A stretch of 64,000 bases of DNA from Marinobacter nitratireducens (GCF_000708045.1 NZ_ANIE01000009.1:434001-498000); one strand, 5' to 3'. Positions 52,562 to 62,362 are shown, counted from the stretch's first letter. The notes: generated by a model from the letters alone, not told the origin. A program made the numbers and translations.

Positions 52562-53191
52562 CTAACGGATAAACGGGTTGAGTAGTCGGGTGAAGCGACC
52601 GGTTAGTTTTACGGGCGCACTCAAAATCGACAGGGTAATACAGTCCTCGCAACCAACAGCAACCGGCTTGTGGTCATCCTGATCGTTCAACACCACAAAG
52701 TCCCATTGATTGAAGACGCCTTTCTGGTCGGCGAAAGCTCCTTGCAGGACAATAGTCGTCTCCTCGCCGCGATGGGTGTGAGCCGGGGCCTTGCCACCCG
52801 CTGCAAGCTTCTGTAACACCACCTGCTCGGACTGGCCGGGAAACTTGTCGGTAATATCAAGAACGCTCACATCCCCAAGCTGCCGCTTCCAGGGCAGATC
52901 ATTAATGTCGGCTCCAAGCAATTTATGGAGCACGCTCTCTCGAGACGGTTGAGGCGCAGGCTCGACGCCTTCATCGATCTTAGCCAGGATGCTGTCGAAC
53001 ATGTCCTCGGACAGGCTGACCTTCGGCTGATGGTCCATGATCACGGCCCCGAGTGCCTCGAGCGAATCCACCCGGCTCCGACAGTGAGAACACTTGTCGA
53101 GGTGTAGCCGGATGCAGAGCGCGTGAGGTTCGCTCAGGTTGCCCGCGCTGTACTCAAGCAAGCTTAAGTTGTCCGGGTGGTGCCGTGTCAT
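52562..53191 (-). CDS. ChrR-type anti-sigma factor with cupin domain
   Basis: 209 residues. The zinc-binding anti-sigma N-terminal domain has His and two Cys in HLDKCSHCRSRV plus His earlier (DNLSLLEYSAGNLSEPH), and a cupin domain (about 115-200) has HTHRGEETTIVLQGAF, a metal-binding His/Glu set. In Rhodobacter ChrR releases sigma RpoE upon singlet oxygen. The start overlaps the sigma gene stop (ATGA), so the two proteins should be made in balance. Confidence 0.9.
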   Translation of the reverse strand: MTRHHPDNLSLLEYSAGNLSEPHALCIRLHLDKCSHCRSRVDSLEALGAVIMDHQPKVSLSEDMFDSILAKIDEGVEPAPQPSRESVLHKLLGADINDLPWKRQLGDVSVLDITDKFPGQSEQVVLQKLAAGGKAPAHTHRGEETTIVLQGAFADQKGVFNQWDFVVLNDQDDHKPVAVGCEDCITLSILSAPVKLTGRFTRLLNPFIR

Positions 53192-53787
53192 GCGTTCTGA
53201 TCCTGCAAAATCACTTTCAGTTTATTCAGAGCCAGGCGCACCCGACTCTTGACCGTCCCCAAAGGGATATTCAACTCGTCTGCAACTCGCTGGTGGGACT
53301 TATTCTCCATGTACACCTTTGCAATCACGGTGGTCTGTTCCTCGGAGAGCTGTCCCAGGGATTCGCGGATTCTGCGCTCGGACATCAGCCGATGCAGAGA
53401 GGTGACCGGTTCATCCTCGTTGTCACCTGGGACCTGCCACAGGTCCTCAGTCTCCACGTTCATCTCGGCGCTGGTACGTTGCATCTTTCGGAGCATGTCT
53501 ATGCGCTGGTTCCGGGCAATGGTGAATATCCAGGTGGAAGCAGCAGCTTTGCGCCAGTCGTAGAGGCAGGACCGTCTCCAGATGGAAACGAATACCTCCT
53601 GAACCAGCTCTTCGGCGTGGCTGGAAAGCCCGTTGGCCATGGCAAAATATTTGATCTGCGGACCAAAGTGCTCAAAGAGAGCATGGAACGCCTCGCGATC
53701 CTGGTGTTTGCCGACTTTTTCGAGCAAACGGCTCCAGGGATCCTTGGGACCCTCGGAGTTTGCTTGCTTCTTATCCAGTGTGGCCAC
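53188..53787 (-). CDS. ECF sigma factor, RpoE/ECF11-like partner of ChrR
   Basis: 199 residues from GTG 53787 with AAGGAG upstream; other starts upstream are less supported. Region 2 includes AFHALFEHFGPQIKYFAMANG, EELVQEVFVSIWRR and STWIFTIARNQRIDMLRK; region 4 has LSEEQTTVIAKVYMENKSHQRVADEL-like helix-turn-helix and GTVKSRVRLALNKLK. The cognate anti-sigma overlaps it. Presumed stimulus, by analogy with Rhodobacter, is singlet oxygen or oxidised lipid. Confidence 0.92.
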   Translation of the reverse strand: MATLDKKQANSEGPKDPWSRLLEKVGKHQDREAFHALFEHFGPQIKYFAMANGLSSHAEELVQEVFVSIWRRSCLYDWRKAAASTWIFTIARNQRIDMLRKMQRTSAEMNVETEDLWQVPGDNEDEPVTSLHRLMSERRIRESLGQLSEEQTTVIAKVYMENKSHQRVADELNIPLGTVKSRVRLALNKLKVILQDQNA

Positions 53788-53868
53788 CGGACGCTCCTTG
53801 ACATTCACGTGATTTGAGCGGATTACAGACATCATTCTATGCACTCGTCGTGGGTTTGTCAGTTTGAC

Positions 53869-53898
53869 TTTCTACGACGAGGCCGGGCCGGTGGATCA
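53869..53898 (-). promoter_or_regulatory. Predicted autoregulated ECF11 promoter of the sigma gene
   Basis: On the minus strand TGATCC (53898-53893) and TAGAAA (53874-53869) are separated by 18 bases. The known RpoE/ChrR-type promoter is TGATCC, about 18 bases, TAAGA. The match places transcription start about 75 bases before the sigma gene, which fits autoregulation. Confidence 0.7.
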
Positions 53899-54032
53899 GT
53901 TTAAAGCAGATTTATTCGTCATTGCTGGCTGGTGACAGGAATGCCGGTGCGTATGCGTCTCGTCAGTGATTGCCGTCATCGCCGGCGCGGTCTAGTCTTG
54001 AGATTGAATGGAATCCGGAGCAGTAAAAACCG

Positions 54033-55085
54033 ATGAATGCCCCAGGTTTTAACGGCAGCCTACCCGTTATCAGGGCTCACTACGCAGACATACTCTGCGA
54101 GCTGTGCGAGGACATGGATGTACCGAGATCAGCCCTGATGGCTGCGGCCGGTATCCGACCATCCATGCTTGGACATCCCGATAACTTCATTACCGTGGAT
54201 CAGTTCACCCGGCTGTGCCGTGAGGCGCTGGAGCGGTGTGGCGAAGAAACCCTTGGTCTGGAATTTGGCCGGCGCCTGAAATTTACGACCCATGGTTCGC
54301 TCTCCCAGGCCGCGATCAGCTGCGATAACCTGGAAGAAGCCCTGTCGGTGCTGATCAAGTATTTTCGCATCCGGTTTGTCTATATGGAGCTGTCGTTCTT
54401 CATTGAGGGTGATGAGGCCGTCTTGCAGTTGGACCTGAACCACGGTCTGGATGACCTCTATCGTTTCAATATCGAGGTGGTCATGGCCTCGCTGATGGAT
54501 GTGAACGTACTGCTGTTCGGTGATCGGCTGATTCGTGGGGGGCGTCTGCGCCTGGACTATGAGCCCCCGAAGAAGCTCTCTGGCTACAAGGCGTTGTTCG
54601 GTGAGCGTGTAGAATTCAACAGCGGGGTCAATCAGCTGCGGTTTGCCAAGGCATCTCTGGATCTTCCCATTTCGCTCTCTAACCCGGTCACCCGGAGGGT
54701 GGCAGAAGCCCAGTGTGAGGAGGAGATGCGTTCTATTGAGGCTGCGGCTTCGGTTTCCGGTCGGGTGACCCGGCTGCTGGAGTCAGTTCGTGACGGGCGG
54801 TTGCCGGGGTTGGAGGAAATTGCAGGCCAATTGAGAATGTCGGCCCGAACGCTGCGCCGACAGCTGTCCGCCGAGGGCGTCCGGTTCCAGGCGTTACAAG
54901 ATCAGATCCGCCATCGGCGTGCCCTGGAATTGTTACAGCGCCCGGATCTGCCGATCGATGTGATCGCCGATCAGCTGGGCTACAGCGATCCATCCAACTT
55001 CGGTCGTGCCTTCCGGAAATGGGAGGGGATGGCGCCCAGCAACTGGCGTATCGAACACACCCGGAAAGATCACTCCTCAAGGTAG
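54033..55085 (+). CDS. AraC-family transcriptional regulator (arabinose-binding-domain type)
   Basis: 350 residues. N-terminal ligand-binding domain (LPVIRAHYADILCELCED; ETLGLEFGRRLKFTTHGSL) and C-terminal AraC domain with LRMSARTLRRQLSAEGVRFQAL and IADQLGYSDPSNFGRAFRKWEGMAPSNW-type helix-turn-helix. It overlaps speA by 16 bases at the 3' ends. Target unknown; neighbourhood offers no proof of a role in polyamine control. Confidence 0.88.
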   Translation: MNAPGFNGSLPVIRAHYADILCELCEDMDVPRSALMAAAGIRPSMLGHPDNFITVDQFTRLCREALERCGEETLGLEFGRRLKFTTHGSLSQAAISCDNLEEALSVLIKYFRIRFVYMELSFFIEGDEAVLQLDLNHGLDDLYRFNIEVVMASLMDVNVLLFGDRLIRGGRLRLDYEPPKKLSGYKALFGERVEFNSGVNQLRFAKASLDLPISLSNPVTRRVAEAQCEEEMRSIEAAASVSGRVTRLLESVRDGRLPGLEEIAGQLRMSARTLRRQLSAEGVRFQALQDQIRHRRALELLQRPDLPIDVIADQLGYSDPSNFGRAFRKWEGMAPSNWRIEHTRKDHSSR

Positions 55086-56980
55086 GTGTAACCCTCAAGC
55101 CCGGCCGACAGTTCCGCCAGTAGCTCCGACTGCAGCGGGCCGGGCAAGCCACTTTGTTCGAACTTCCGGCAATAGGCATCCAGCAGGGCTTCAGGCTCAA
55201 AGTTAACGTAGCGCAGAACTTTTGCCACGGTGTCACCGGTGATGGGGGGGCTGATGGAAACATCTCCGTCATTGCTCAGGCGTACATCCACCGAGTGGGT
55301 GTCACCAAACAGGTTGTGCATGTCCCCCAGAATTTCCTGGTAGGCGCCGGTCATGAAGAAACCCATCAGAAGCGGTTCGCCGGCTTTATCTTCCGGCATG
55401 GGCAGCGTCGTCTCGGTGCCTTGCCCATCCACATAATGGTCGATACGACCATCCGAATCGCAGGTGATGTCCTGAATCACAACGCGGCGGTTCAATGGAC
55501 GGTTCAGGCCATTGATGGGCATCACCGGGAAAATCTGATCGATCCCCCAGACGTCAGGAAGGGACTGGAACAGGGAAAAGTTCACGAACAGTTTCTCGGC
55601 CAGCTTTTCATTCAGCTCATCAAGGATTTCCCGGTGGGCACGATTGGCCGCATCCAGTTGGTTCTGCAACAGCCGACAGCAGCGGGTATAGATGGTTTCG
55701 GCGTTGGCGCGTTCCGGGAGCGAGATCAGCCCATGGGCAAACTGGGCGTGGACATCGGCCATGGCGTGCATGACGTCATGATAGATCTCGGCCAGGGATC
55801 TTGGCGTGTCGGCATCCTCCAGGCTGTTCAAATCGCGCCAGAGGTCCTGGAGTGGCGCAGATGCATTGTCATCCGGAGTTTGCGGGTATGTGTTCGCCGG
55901 GGCTTCACGGTCGATAACATTGGTGACCAGTACCGAATGATGTGCGGTGAGCGCACGTCCTGACTCGCTGATCAGGTTGGGGTGTGCAATGCCATGCTGG
56001 TCGCACTCGGACTGAAGTATGTGAACAACGTTATAGGCATATTCATCCACACTGTAATTCATGGAACAACTGCTTCGGGAGCGGGTGCCCTCGTAGTCCA
56101 CGCCCAGACCGCCCCCGATATCCACCGTGTCGATGGGAGCGCCGAGGTGGCGGAGTTCGCCATAGAAGCGGGCACACTCACGCAGCCCTGTCTGGATATC
56201 CCGGATATTGGCGATCTGGGAGCCCAGGTGGAAGTGGAGCAGTTGCAGTGTCGATAACGCATCTGACTCACGCAGGGTATTGACCACATCCAGCACCTGG
56301 CTGGCGGAAAGGCCAAATTTGGATTTCTCACCCCCCGTATTCTGCCAGTTACCTTTGCCTATCGTTGCCAGGCGGGCGCGAATGCCGATCAGCGGCTCAA
56401 CGTCCAGGCGTTGTGCCTCTTCCAGAATCAACGGCAACTCGGATTGCTTCTCCACCACGATAAAAACGCGGTGTCCCAGCTTCTGGCCAATGAGCGCCAG
56501 GCGAATGTATTCCCGGTCTTTGTAACCATTGCAGACAATGACCGAACCCGGGCGCCGGGACATGGCAAGCACGGCCATCAGTTCCGGCTTGCTGCCGGCC
56601 TCGAGACCTACCTGGCCATTGCTGGCTGCGGGGTCGGTGGCCAGTAGCTCCTCAACGACCCGGCGTTGCTGGTTGACTTTGATGGGATAAACGGCGGTGT
56701 ACCGCCCCTTGTAGCCCTGATCGTCAGCGACCCTGTTGAAGGCGTTGCACAGAGTGTTAACCCGGTCATGGAGGATATCGGTAAAGCGGATCAGCACGGG
56801 GAGCTGAATACCGGAGTCCGCAATGGAACGGCACAGGTCAGGAAGATTAATCCGGGCAGGAGAGTGGCCCCGGTCCGGGCGAATCAGTACTTCACCGGCG
56901 TCGTTGACACCGATGTAGCCATCGCTCCAGTGCGAAATGTTGTAGACCTTGTGAGCGGGGGTTCCGCTGGCTTCACTCAT
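55070..56980 (-). CDS. speA: Biosynthetic arginine decarboxylase
   Basis: 636 residues, matching E. coli SpeA (about 658). N-terminal WSDGYIGVNDAGEVLI, PLP-lysine in YTAVYPIKVNQQRRVVEEL (about residue 100), GLEAGSKPELMAVLA, KFGLSASQVLDVV, HFHLGSQIANI, IDIGGGLGVDYEG-like segment and ESGRALTAHH. Role: converts arginine to agmatine for putrescine synthesis. The enzyme after it (SpeB or AguA/AguB) is not in the window. Divergent from speE across 200 bases. Confidence 0.95.
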   Translation of the reverse strand: MSEASGTPAHKVYNISHWSDGYIGVNDAGEVLIRPDRGHSPARINLPDLCRSIADSGIQLPVLIRFTDILHDRVNTLCNAFNRVADDQGYKGRYTAVYPIKVNQQRRVVEELLATDPAASNGQVGLEAGSKPELMAVLAMSRRPGSVIVCNGYKDREYIRLALIGQKLGHRVFIVVEKQSELPLILEEAQRLDVEPLIGIRARLATIGKGNWQNTGGEKSKFGLSASQVLDVVNTLRESDALSTLQLLHFHLGSQIANIRDIQTGLRECARFYGELRHLGAPIDTVDIGGGLGVDYEGTRSRSSCSMNYSVDEYAYNVVHILQSECDQHGIAHPNLISESGRALTAHHSVLVTNVIDREAPANTYPQTPDDNASAPLQDLWRDLNSLEDADTPRSLAEIYHDVMHAMADVHAQFAHGLISLPERANAETIYTRCCRLLQNQLDAANRAHREILDELNEKLAEKLFVNFSLFQSLPDVWGIDQIFPVMPINGLNRPLNRRVVIQDITCDSDGRIDHYVDGQGTETTLPMPEDKAGEPLLMGFFMTGAYQEILGDMHNLFGDTHSVDVRLSNDGDVSISPPITGDTVAKVLRYVNFEPEALLDAYCRKFEQSGLPGPLQSELLAELSAGLEGYTYLEE

Positions 56981-57181
56981 ACTTGCTATCCTGTCAGGAA
57001 ACCGGGCCGGACGGGTGCCGGAAACATGGGCGCCATTGTAGGTGCAACCTTGGCTGGCGGAAAGAACCGGATGCGGAAAATACCTGTATCCGCACAGGGA
57101 TAAAGGCTTCTTCTGATCGCCGCCGGGTCCTACAATACGCCCTTTCTAACATAGCCCATGGCGCATACGGAGAGACAAAAC

Positions 57182-58063
57182 ATGACAGCGTTGAACGACG
57201 GGTGGTTTACCGAGGTCTTCCAGGACCAGGGCACGGCGTTTTCTCTGCAGGTGAAACAGAAGCTGCACGAAGAACAGACACCGTTTCAGAAGCTGGAAAT
57301 ATATGAGACCGAAACCTTCGGCAACCTCATGGTGCTCGACGGCTGTGTCATGCTGACAACCCGCGACAACTTCCTGTATCACGAGATGATGACTCATCCG
57401 GCCCTGTTTACCCACCGGGATCCCCGGAAGGTGGTCATAGTGGGTGGTGGTGATTGCGGTACGCTCAAAGAGGTACTCAAGCACCCGGGCGTTGAAGAGG
57501 CCTGGCAGGTGGAGATTGATGAGCGGGTGACTCGCATGTCGGAAAAGTACTTTCCGGAACTGTGCGAATCCAACAACGATCCTCGTGCCAACTTTTTCTT
57601 TGGTGATGGTATCCAGTGGATGCGTGATATCGAGCCGGGAAGTGTCGATATTATCATCATCGACAGCACCGATCCGGTCGGACCCGCCGAGGGACTGTTT
57701 GCGCTGGATTTCTACCGGGATGCCATGCTGGCGCTCCGGGAGGGGGGCATCATCGTGCAACAGAGCGAGTCTCCACTGCTGCACACCAACACCATCATCC
57801 GGGATATCCATGTTGATATGAAGAAGGCAGGGTTTGAGCACGTCCAGACACTGCCATTTCCGCAGCCGGTTTACCCGACGGGGTGGTGGAGTTGCACCAT
57901 GGCGAGCAAGGAAAACCCGGTCCGCTATTTCCGTGAGGACGACGTGAATAACCGGCCGTTCATTACCCGTTACTACAATACTGGAATTCACCATGGTGCC
58001 CTGGCGATGCCGCAGTTCATGCTGGATGCGCTGGAGGATCCTGTGGTTCCCGGCGAAGCCTGA
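57182..58063 (+). CDS. speE: Spermidine synthase (polyamine aminopropyltransferase)
   Basis: 293 residues from ATG 57182 with GGAGA upstream; an earlier ATG at 57158 is less likely. SAM-type motifs VVIVGGGDCGTLKEVLKH (GGGxxG) and DIIIIDSTDPVGPAEGL (catalytic Asp and decarboxylated-SAM site) are present, and LFTHRDPRKVVIVGGGD precedes. Role: transfers aminopropyl to putrescine. speD is not here. Ends well before the small DUF6316 gene. Confidence 0.95.
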   Translation: MTALNDGWFTEVFQDQGTAFSLQVKQKLHEEQTPFQKLEIYETETFGNLMVLDGCVMLTTRDNFLYHEMMTHPALFTHRDPRKVVIVGGGDCGTLKEVLKHPGVEEAWQVEIDERVTRMSEKYFPELCESNNDPRANFFFGDGIQWMRDIEPGSVDIIIIDSTDPVGPAEGLFALDFYRDAMLALREGGIIVQQSESPLLHTNTIIRDIHVDMKKAGFEHVQTLPFPQPVYPTGWWSCTMASKENPVRYFREDDVNNRPFITRYYNTGIHHGALAMPQFMLDALEDPVVPGEA

Positions 58064-58180
58064 GTCGTCAGAAAAGACCGATTGGGCGGTCAGTTCGACA
58101 ACCTGTAATCCTGCACTACACTAAAAGTTGTGTTCAATAAATGAACAAGCCGCAGTTCGCTTTTTGTGAGGTATAGGGAT

Positions 58181-58375
58181 ATGGGTGTACGCAAAGGTGA
58201 GGCCGACCAAAGCTGGTTCCGCAGTGATCGCTTTTCCGTGGTGAATGGTCAGTGGTTCTTCCAGACCCGTGAGGGTTCAATGGAAGGGCCGTTTGATAGC
58301 ATTCACGAAGCGGAAATGGAATTGCTTTTGTATCTCCGTCACGTTGAAGACCACCTGTTCGGCAAGGTGAGTTGA
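58181..58375 (+). CDS. DUF6316-like small protein
   Basis: 64 residues from ATG 58181 (MGVRKGEADQSWFRSDRFSV); a GTG five codons earlier is an alternative. VNGQWFFQTREGSMEGPFDS and a helical tail form a family common in Pseudomonas/Marinobacter with unknown function. An inverted repeat TGTTCA-ATAAA-TGAACA (58131-58147) lies upstream and may be regulatory. A strong bidirectional terminator follows. Confidence 0.8.
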   Translation: MGVRKGEADQSWFRSDRFSVVNGQWFFQTREGSMEGPFDSIHEAEMELLLYLRHVEDHLFGKVS

Positions 58376-58384
58376 TCAGGCAAA

Positions 58385-58418
58385 GACAAAAAGGGCGCCA
58401 TTCGGCGCCCTTTTTGTC
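58385..58418. terminator. Bidirectional intrinsic terminator between DUF6316 and amtB
   Basis: GGGCGCC and GGCGCCC around ATTC, flanked by five A on one side and five T on the other, the pairing even extending to GAC/GTC. It serves both convergent genes. Confidence 0.93.
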
Positions 58419-58436
58419 AGTGCTATCAGCTGGCGA

Positions 58437-59708
58437 TTACTGCTTGCCGCTGACAAACTCCGGGTAGGCTTCCATACCACACTCGGACAGATCCACGCCT
58501 TCGTACTCTTCTTCTTCGCTGACCCGCAGGCCCATAACAGCCTTGAGGATGCCCCAGACGATGAGGCTGGCAACGAATACCCAGACGAAGATGGTGATTG
58601 CGCCGATGATCTGGCCAGAGAAGCTGACGCCGTCGTTGGTAACCGGTACCAGCAGGAGGCCCAGCAGACCGCAGACACCGTGAACAGAGATGGCGCCGAC
58701 CGGATCGTCGATGCGCAGCTTGTCCATGGTTACGATGCTCAGTACGACCAGGATACCGCCGAAGGCACCGAAAATGGTGGAGGTCAGAGCGCTCGGAGTG
58801 GACGGCTCAGCAGTGATGACGACCAGGCCTGCCAGTGCGCCGTTGAGAAGCATGGTCAGATCGGCCTTGCCGAACATCAGGCGAGCGGTGATCAGAGCGG
58901 CAACTGCGCCACCCGCCGCGGCGGTGTTGGTGTTCAGGAAGACCATGGCTACGGAGTTGGCACTGGCGATATCGCCCAGTTTCAGGACAGAACCGCCGTT
59001 GAAGCCGAACCAGCCCATCCACAGGATGAAGGTACCCAGTGTGGCCAGCGGCAGGTTGGCGCCCGGGAAGGCACGGATTTCACCGTTCGGGCCATACTTG
59101 CCTTTACGTGCACCCAGCAGAAGAACACCAGCCAGAGCCGCAGCGGCACCCGCCATGTGAACGATGCCAGAGCCGGCAAAGTCGCTGAAGCCGAGGTCGC
59201 CAAGAGTGTACATGCCGAACACGGAAGCACCGCCCCAGGTCCATGCGCCTTCCATTGGGTAGATGAAGCCAGTCATGGCCACAGCGAAGATCAGGAAGGC
59301 CCAGAGCTTCATGCGCTCAGCGACGGCACCGGAAACGATGGACATCGCAGTGGCAACGAAGACAACCTGGAAGAAGAAGTCAGATGCGCCGGAGTAGATG
59401 GAACCACCCTCGAAGCCGTCTTCACGGCCGGCGAAGTCACCCAGCGTGCTGGCAACGTCTACGTCAGCAATGCCGGAGAGGAACACGTTTCCGCCGTACA
59501 TGATGGCGTAACCGCACACCAGGTACATGATGCAGGAAATGGCGAACAGCGCCACGTTCTTGGTCAGGATTTCAGTGGTGTTCTTGGCACGCACAAGGCC
59601 GGATTCCAGCATGGCGAAGCCCGCTGCCATCCACATCACTAATGCGCCACACACCAGGAAATAAAAGGTGTCTATAGCATACTGCAGGTGAAAAATGTTG
59701 CTTTCCAT
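58437..59708 (-). CDS. amtB: Ammonium transporter
   Basis: 423 residues with 11 to 12 membrane segments. Conserved elements are the first-segment FYFLVCGALVMWMAAGFAMLE, GSGIVHMAGAAAALAG (pore His) and SVHGVCGLLGLLLVP (second pore His). The C-terminal cytoplasmic tail ends EECEY-like EGVDLSECGMEAYPEF, the PII-binding region. Role: NH4+/NH3 uptake, blocked by GlnK when nitrogen is sufficient. Follows glnK by 72 bases on the same strand. Confidence 0.96.
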   Translation of the reverse strand: MESNIFHLQYAIDTFYFLVCGALVMWMAAGFAMLESGLVRAKNTTEILTKNVALFAISCIMYLVCGYAIMYGGNVFLSGIADVDVASTLGDFAGREDGFEGGSIYSGASDFFFQVVFVATAMSIVSGAVAERMKLWAFLIFAVAMTGFIYPMEGAWTWGGASVFGMYTLGDLGFSDFAGSGIVHMAGAAAALAGVLLLGARKGKYGPNGEIRAFPGANLPLATLGTFILWMGWFGFNGGSVLKLGDIASANSVAMVFLNTNTAAAGGAVAALITARLMFGKADLTMLLNGALAGLVVITAEPSTPSALTSTIFGAFGGILVVLSIVTMDKLRIDDPVGAISVHGVCGLLGLLLVPVTNDGVSFSGQIIGAITIFVWVFVASLIVWGILKAVMGLRVSEEEEYEGVDLSECGMEAYPEFVSGKQ

Positions 59709-59780
59709 TTGAAGCCCTCCGCACGAGGCTTTTCAGGTTATAAAGTTTTTTGCGTTGGCTGGTTGTAAATCAGTGTCGGA

Positions 59781-60188
<408 letters not shown>

Positions 60189-60229
60189 CTACCTCGCACA
60201 CCAATTGTGCGGATTGCGTACGTAGGCTT

Positions 60230-60247
60230 TAGCATCGGGTGTGCCAA
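60230..60247 (-). promoter_or_regulatory. Sigma-54 promoter of glnK-amtB
   Basis: On the minus strand TTGGCAC (60247-60241) and TGCT (60234-60231) match the -24/-12 consensus TGGCACG-N4-TTGC, with ten bases between GG and GC. Upstream, an interrupted dyad TTGGCGC...GCGCACCAA (60297-60318) could be an activator site, though its orientation differs from the usual NtrC box. The surrounding bases 60250-60290 are very AT-rich, fitting DNA bending. The rest of 60120-60501 holds no gene. Confidence 0.75.
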
Positions 60248-60501
60248 CGCAAAAAAATAAAACAAAAACAATATGTTATTTGTTTTGTGTCCCAGATTGG
60301 CGCAAATAAGCGCACCAAAAAGGGGCAGTGTGTCCAATAGTGATCCAAACCGGAGCAGGTACACTGGGTGGACGCGCCAACCATTATACTGTCGACCGCC
60401 TACAGTATGGCAGGGCCTTGGGTGTGATACACTCCCGCAAACCGGTGACAGGCCCTGTCTTTGGTCTAAACCGGCCAATTTTTGAGCCAGTGAGGTGATG
60501 C

Positions 60502-60753
60502 GTGAAAGGTCCGCAGGATATTTTTGCCCAGTTGCAGGGCCAGTTTGGCCAGTTCGTTCCGGATATGGCCCGTGCCGCCCGGGAAGATTTTGAAACCCAG
60601 GCCCGTGCTACCGTGATGACAGTGCTGTCCAAACTGGAGTTGGTTACCCGAGAAGAATTCGATGCCCAGCAGGCGGTACTGATGAAAACCCGGGAAAAAG
60701 TGGAAGCCCTTGAACAGCGGGTTCGTGCGCTGGAGCAGAAACTCCAGGGCTAA
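60502..60753 (+). CDS. ubiK: Ubiquinone biosynthesis accessory factor UbiK (BMFP)
   Basis: 83 residues with a GTG start preceded by GAGGTGA. A short amphipathic N-terminal helix, LSKLELVTREEFDAQQAVL and a C-terminal coiled coil (REKVEALEQRVRALEQKL) form the BMFP/YqiC pattern. Role in E. coli: trimer that binds UbiJ and supports ubiquinone synthesis under oxygen. Near glnK and comM, as in Pseudomonas. Confidence 0.9.
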   Translation: MKGPQDIFAQLQGQFGQFVPDMARAAREDFETQARATVMTVLSKLELVTREEFDAQQAVLMKTREKVEALEQRVRALEQKLQG

Positions 60754-60829
60754 TCCCGAATGATAGCCAAGCCGGCAGGATGCCGTGGCTTGACCGGCCA
60801 TAATTGTCTGAAAACCATGGAAGGTTGTC

Positions 60830-62362
60830 ATGCTTGCCATTGTCCATTCCCGCGCCAGTATTGGCGTGTCTGCACCATCAGTGACCGTGGAGGTGCATCT
60901 CTCCGGCGGTCTGCCCGCGCTGTCCATTGTCGGATTACCGGAAACCGGCGTTCGCGAGAGCCGGGAGCGGGTTCGCAGCGCGCTGCTGAACAGTGGTTTC
61001 GAGTTCCCCGCCCGACGCATCACCATCAATCTTGCCCCCGCGGATTTGCCCAAGGAAGGCGGGCGCTTTGATTTGCCTATTGCGTTGGGAATCCTGGCCG
61101 CGTCTGGCCAGATTCCGGCGGAAAGTCTGAGCCAGTGCGAATTTGTCGGAGAATTGTCCCTCGATGGTGCACTGCGCCCGTTGCGCGGCATTCTCCCGGC
61201 AGTTCTGGCCGCCCGATCCGAGGGGCGTAAACTGCTGGTGCCCCAGGCCAATGCGCGGGAAGCCGCGTTGGCCAGTCGGGATGATGTCTTTTCCGCCAGC
61301 CACCTTCTGACCGTGTGTGAGCACCTGGGTGGTCAGGGCAAGTTGGTTCCCATTGAGCCTTCATCGCCAGAATTCCAAGGCGTTCAACGTGATTCCGGGC
61401 CGGACTTGTCAGATGTTCGCGGGCAGCAGGTACCCCGGAGAGCGCTGGAAGTGGCTGCGGCTGGAAATCATAACCTGCTGTTTTTTGGGCCGCCGGGAAC
61501 GGGGAAGAGCATGCTGGCCAGCCGGCTCCCCGGAATCCTGCCCGAGCTGGAGGATGCCGCCGCCATGGAAGTGGCCAGTGTGCATTCGGTCGCCGGTCTG
61601 GACATCCGTGACGGACAGTGGCGTCAGCCCCCTTTCCGCTCCCCCCATCACACCGCATCGGCGGTTGCCATGGTCGGCGGCGGCAGCAGCCCACGGCCGG
61701 GAGAAATCTCCCTGGCGCATTGCGGCGTACTGTTTCTCGACGAGCTACCAGAGTTTGAGCGAAGAGTGCTGGAGGTTCTCCGGGAACCCATGGAAACCGG
61801 GGAGATTGCCATCAGCCGAGCGGCCCGACAGGTGAGCTTTCCCGCGCGGTTTCAGGTCGTTGGTGCGATGAACCCATGCCCCTGCGGATACAGTGGTCAT
61901 CCGAGTATTGAGTGCCAGTGCACCCCGCAACAGGTCATGCGTTATCGGTCAAGAGTGTCCGGGCCGTTGTTGGATCGCTTCGATCTGCATGTTGAAGTCC
62001 CTGTGCAGACCGGAGACGTATTAATGCACAACGACGGTGACGGCGAGCCCAGTGGCGTGGTCAGGGAGCGTGTTGCTGAAGCCCGGGCTCGCCAGCGTAG
62101 CCGTGGGCAGCTGAATGCGATGCTGGCCGGCAAGGACCTGTACGCGGCCTGTCAGGTCGACTCGGAGGGCGAGCGCCTGTTGGCAGGATCAATGGACAAG
62201 CTCGGGCTGTCGGCACGGGCTCTGCACAGGGTTCTGCGGGTGGCGAGGACGTTGGCGGATCTGGGGCAGAGTGACCGGGTGAATTCCCGGCATCTCGTCG
62301 AGGCCCTGGGTTATCGCCAGATGGATCGGAAGCAGGGCCACAGTCCGATGGTATCCTCCTGA
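60830..62362 (+). CDS. comM: Mg-chelatase-like AAA ATPase ComM/YifB
   Basis: 510 residues. N-terminal Lon-substrate-like domain (VHSRASIGVSAPSVTVEVHL; GLPETGVRESRERVRSAL), Walker A FFGPPGTGKSMLASRLPGI (about 218), Walker B GVLFLDELPEF, MNPCPCGYSGHP (Cys cluster) and a C-terminal helical lid (ARALHRVLRVARTLADL). Role in naturally competent bacteria: hexameric helicase aiding branch migration in transformation. Presence alone does not prove competence. Confidence 0.93.
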   Translation: MLAIVHSRASIGVSAPSVTVEVHLSGGLPALSIVGLPETGVRESRERVRSALLNSGFEFPARRITINLAPADLPKEGGRFDLPIALGILAASGQIPAESLSQCEFVGELSLDGALRPLRGILPAVLAARSEGRKLLVPQANAREAALASRDDVFSASHLLTVCEHLGGQGKLVPIEPSSPEFQGVQRDSGPDLSDVRGQQVPRRALEVAAAGNHNLLFFGPPGTGKSMLASRLPGILPELEDAAAMEVASVHSVAGLDIRDGQWRQPPFRSPHHTASAVAMVGGGSSPRPGEISLAHCGVLFLDELPEFERRVLEVLREPMETGEIAISRAARQVSFPARFQVVGAMNPCPCGYSGHPSIECQCTPQQVMRYRSRVSGPLLDRFDLHVEVPVQTGDVLMHNDGDGEPSGVVRERVAEARARQRSRGQLNAMLAGKDLYAACQVDSEGERLLAGSMDKLGLSARALHRVLRVARTLADLGQSDRVNSRHLVEALGYRQMDRKQGHSPMVSS

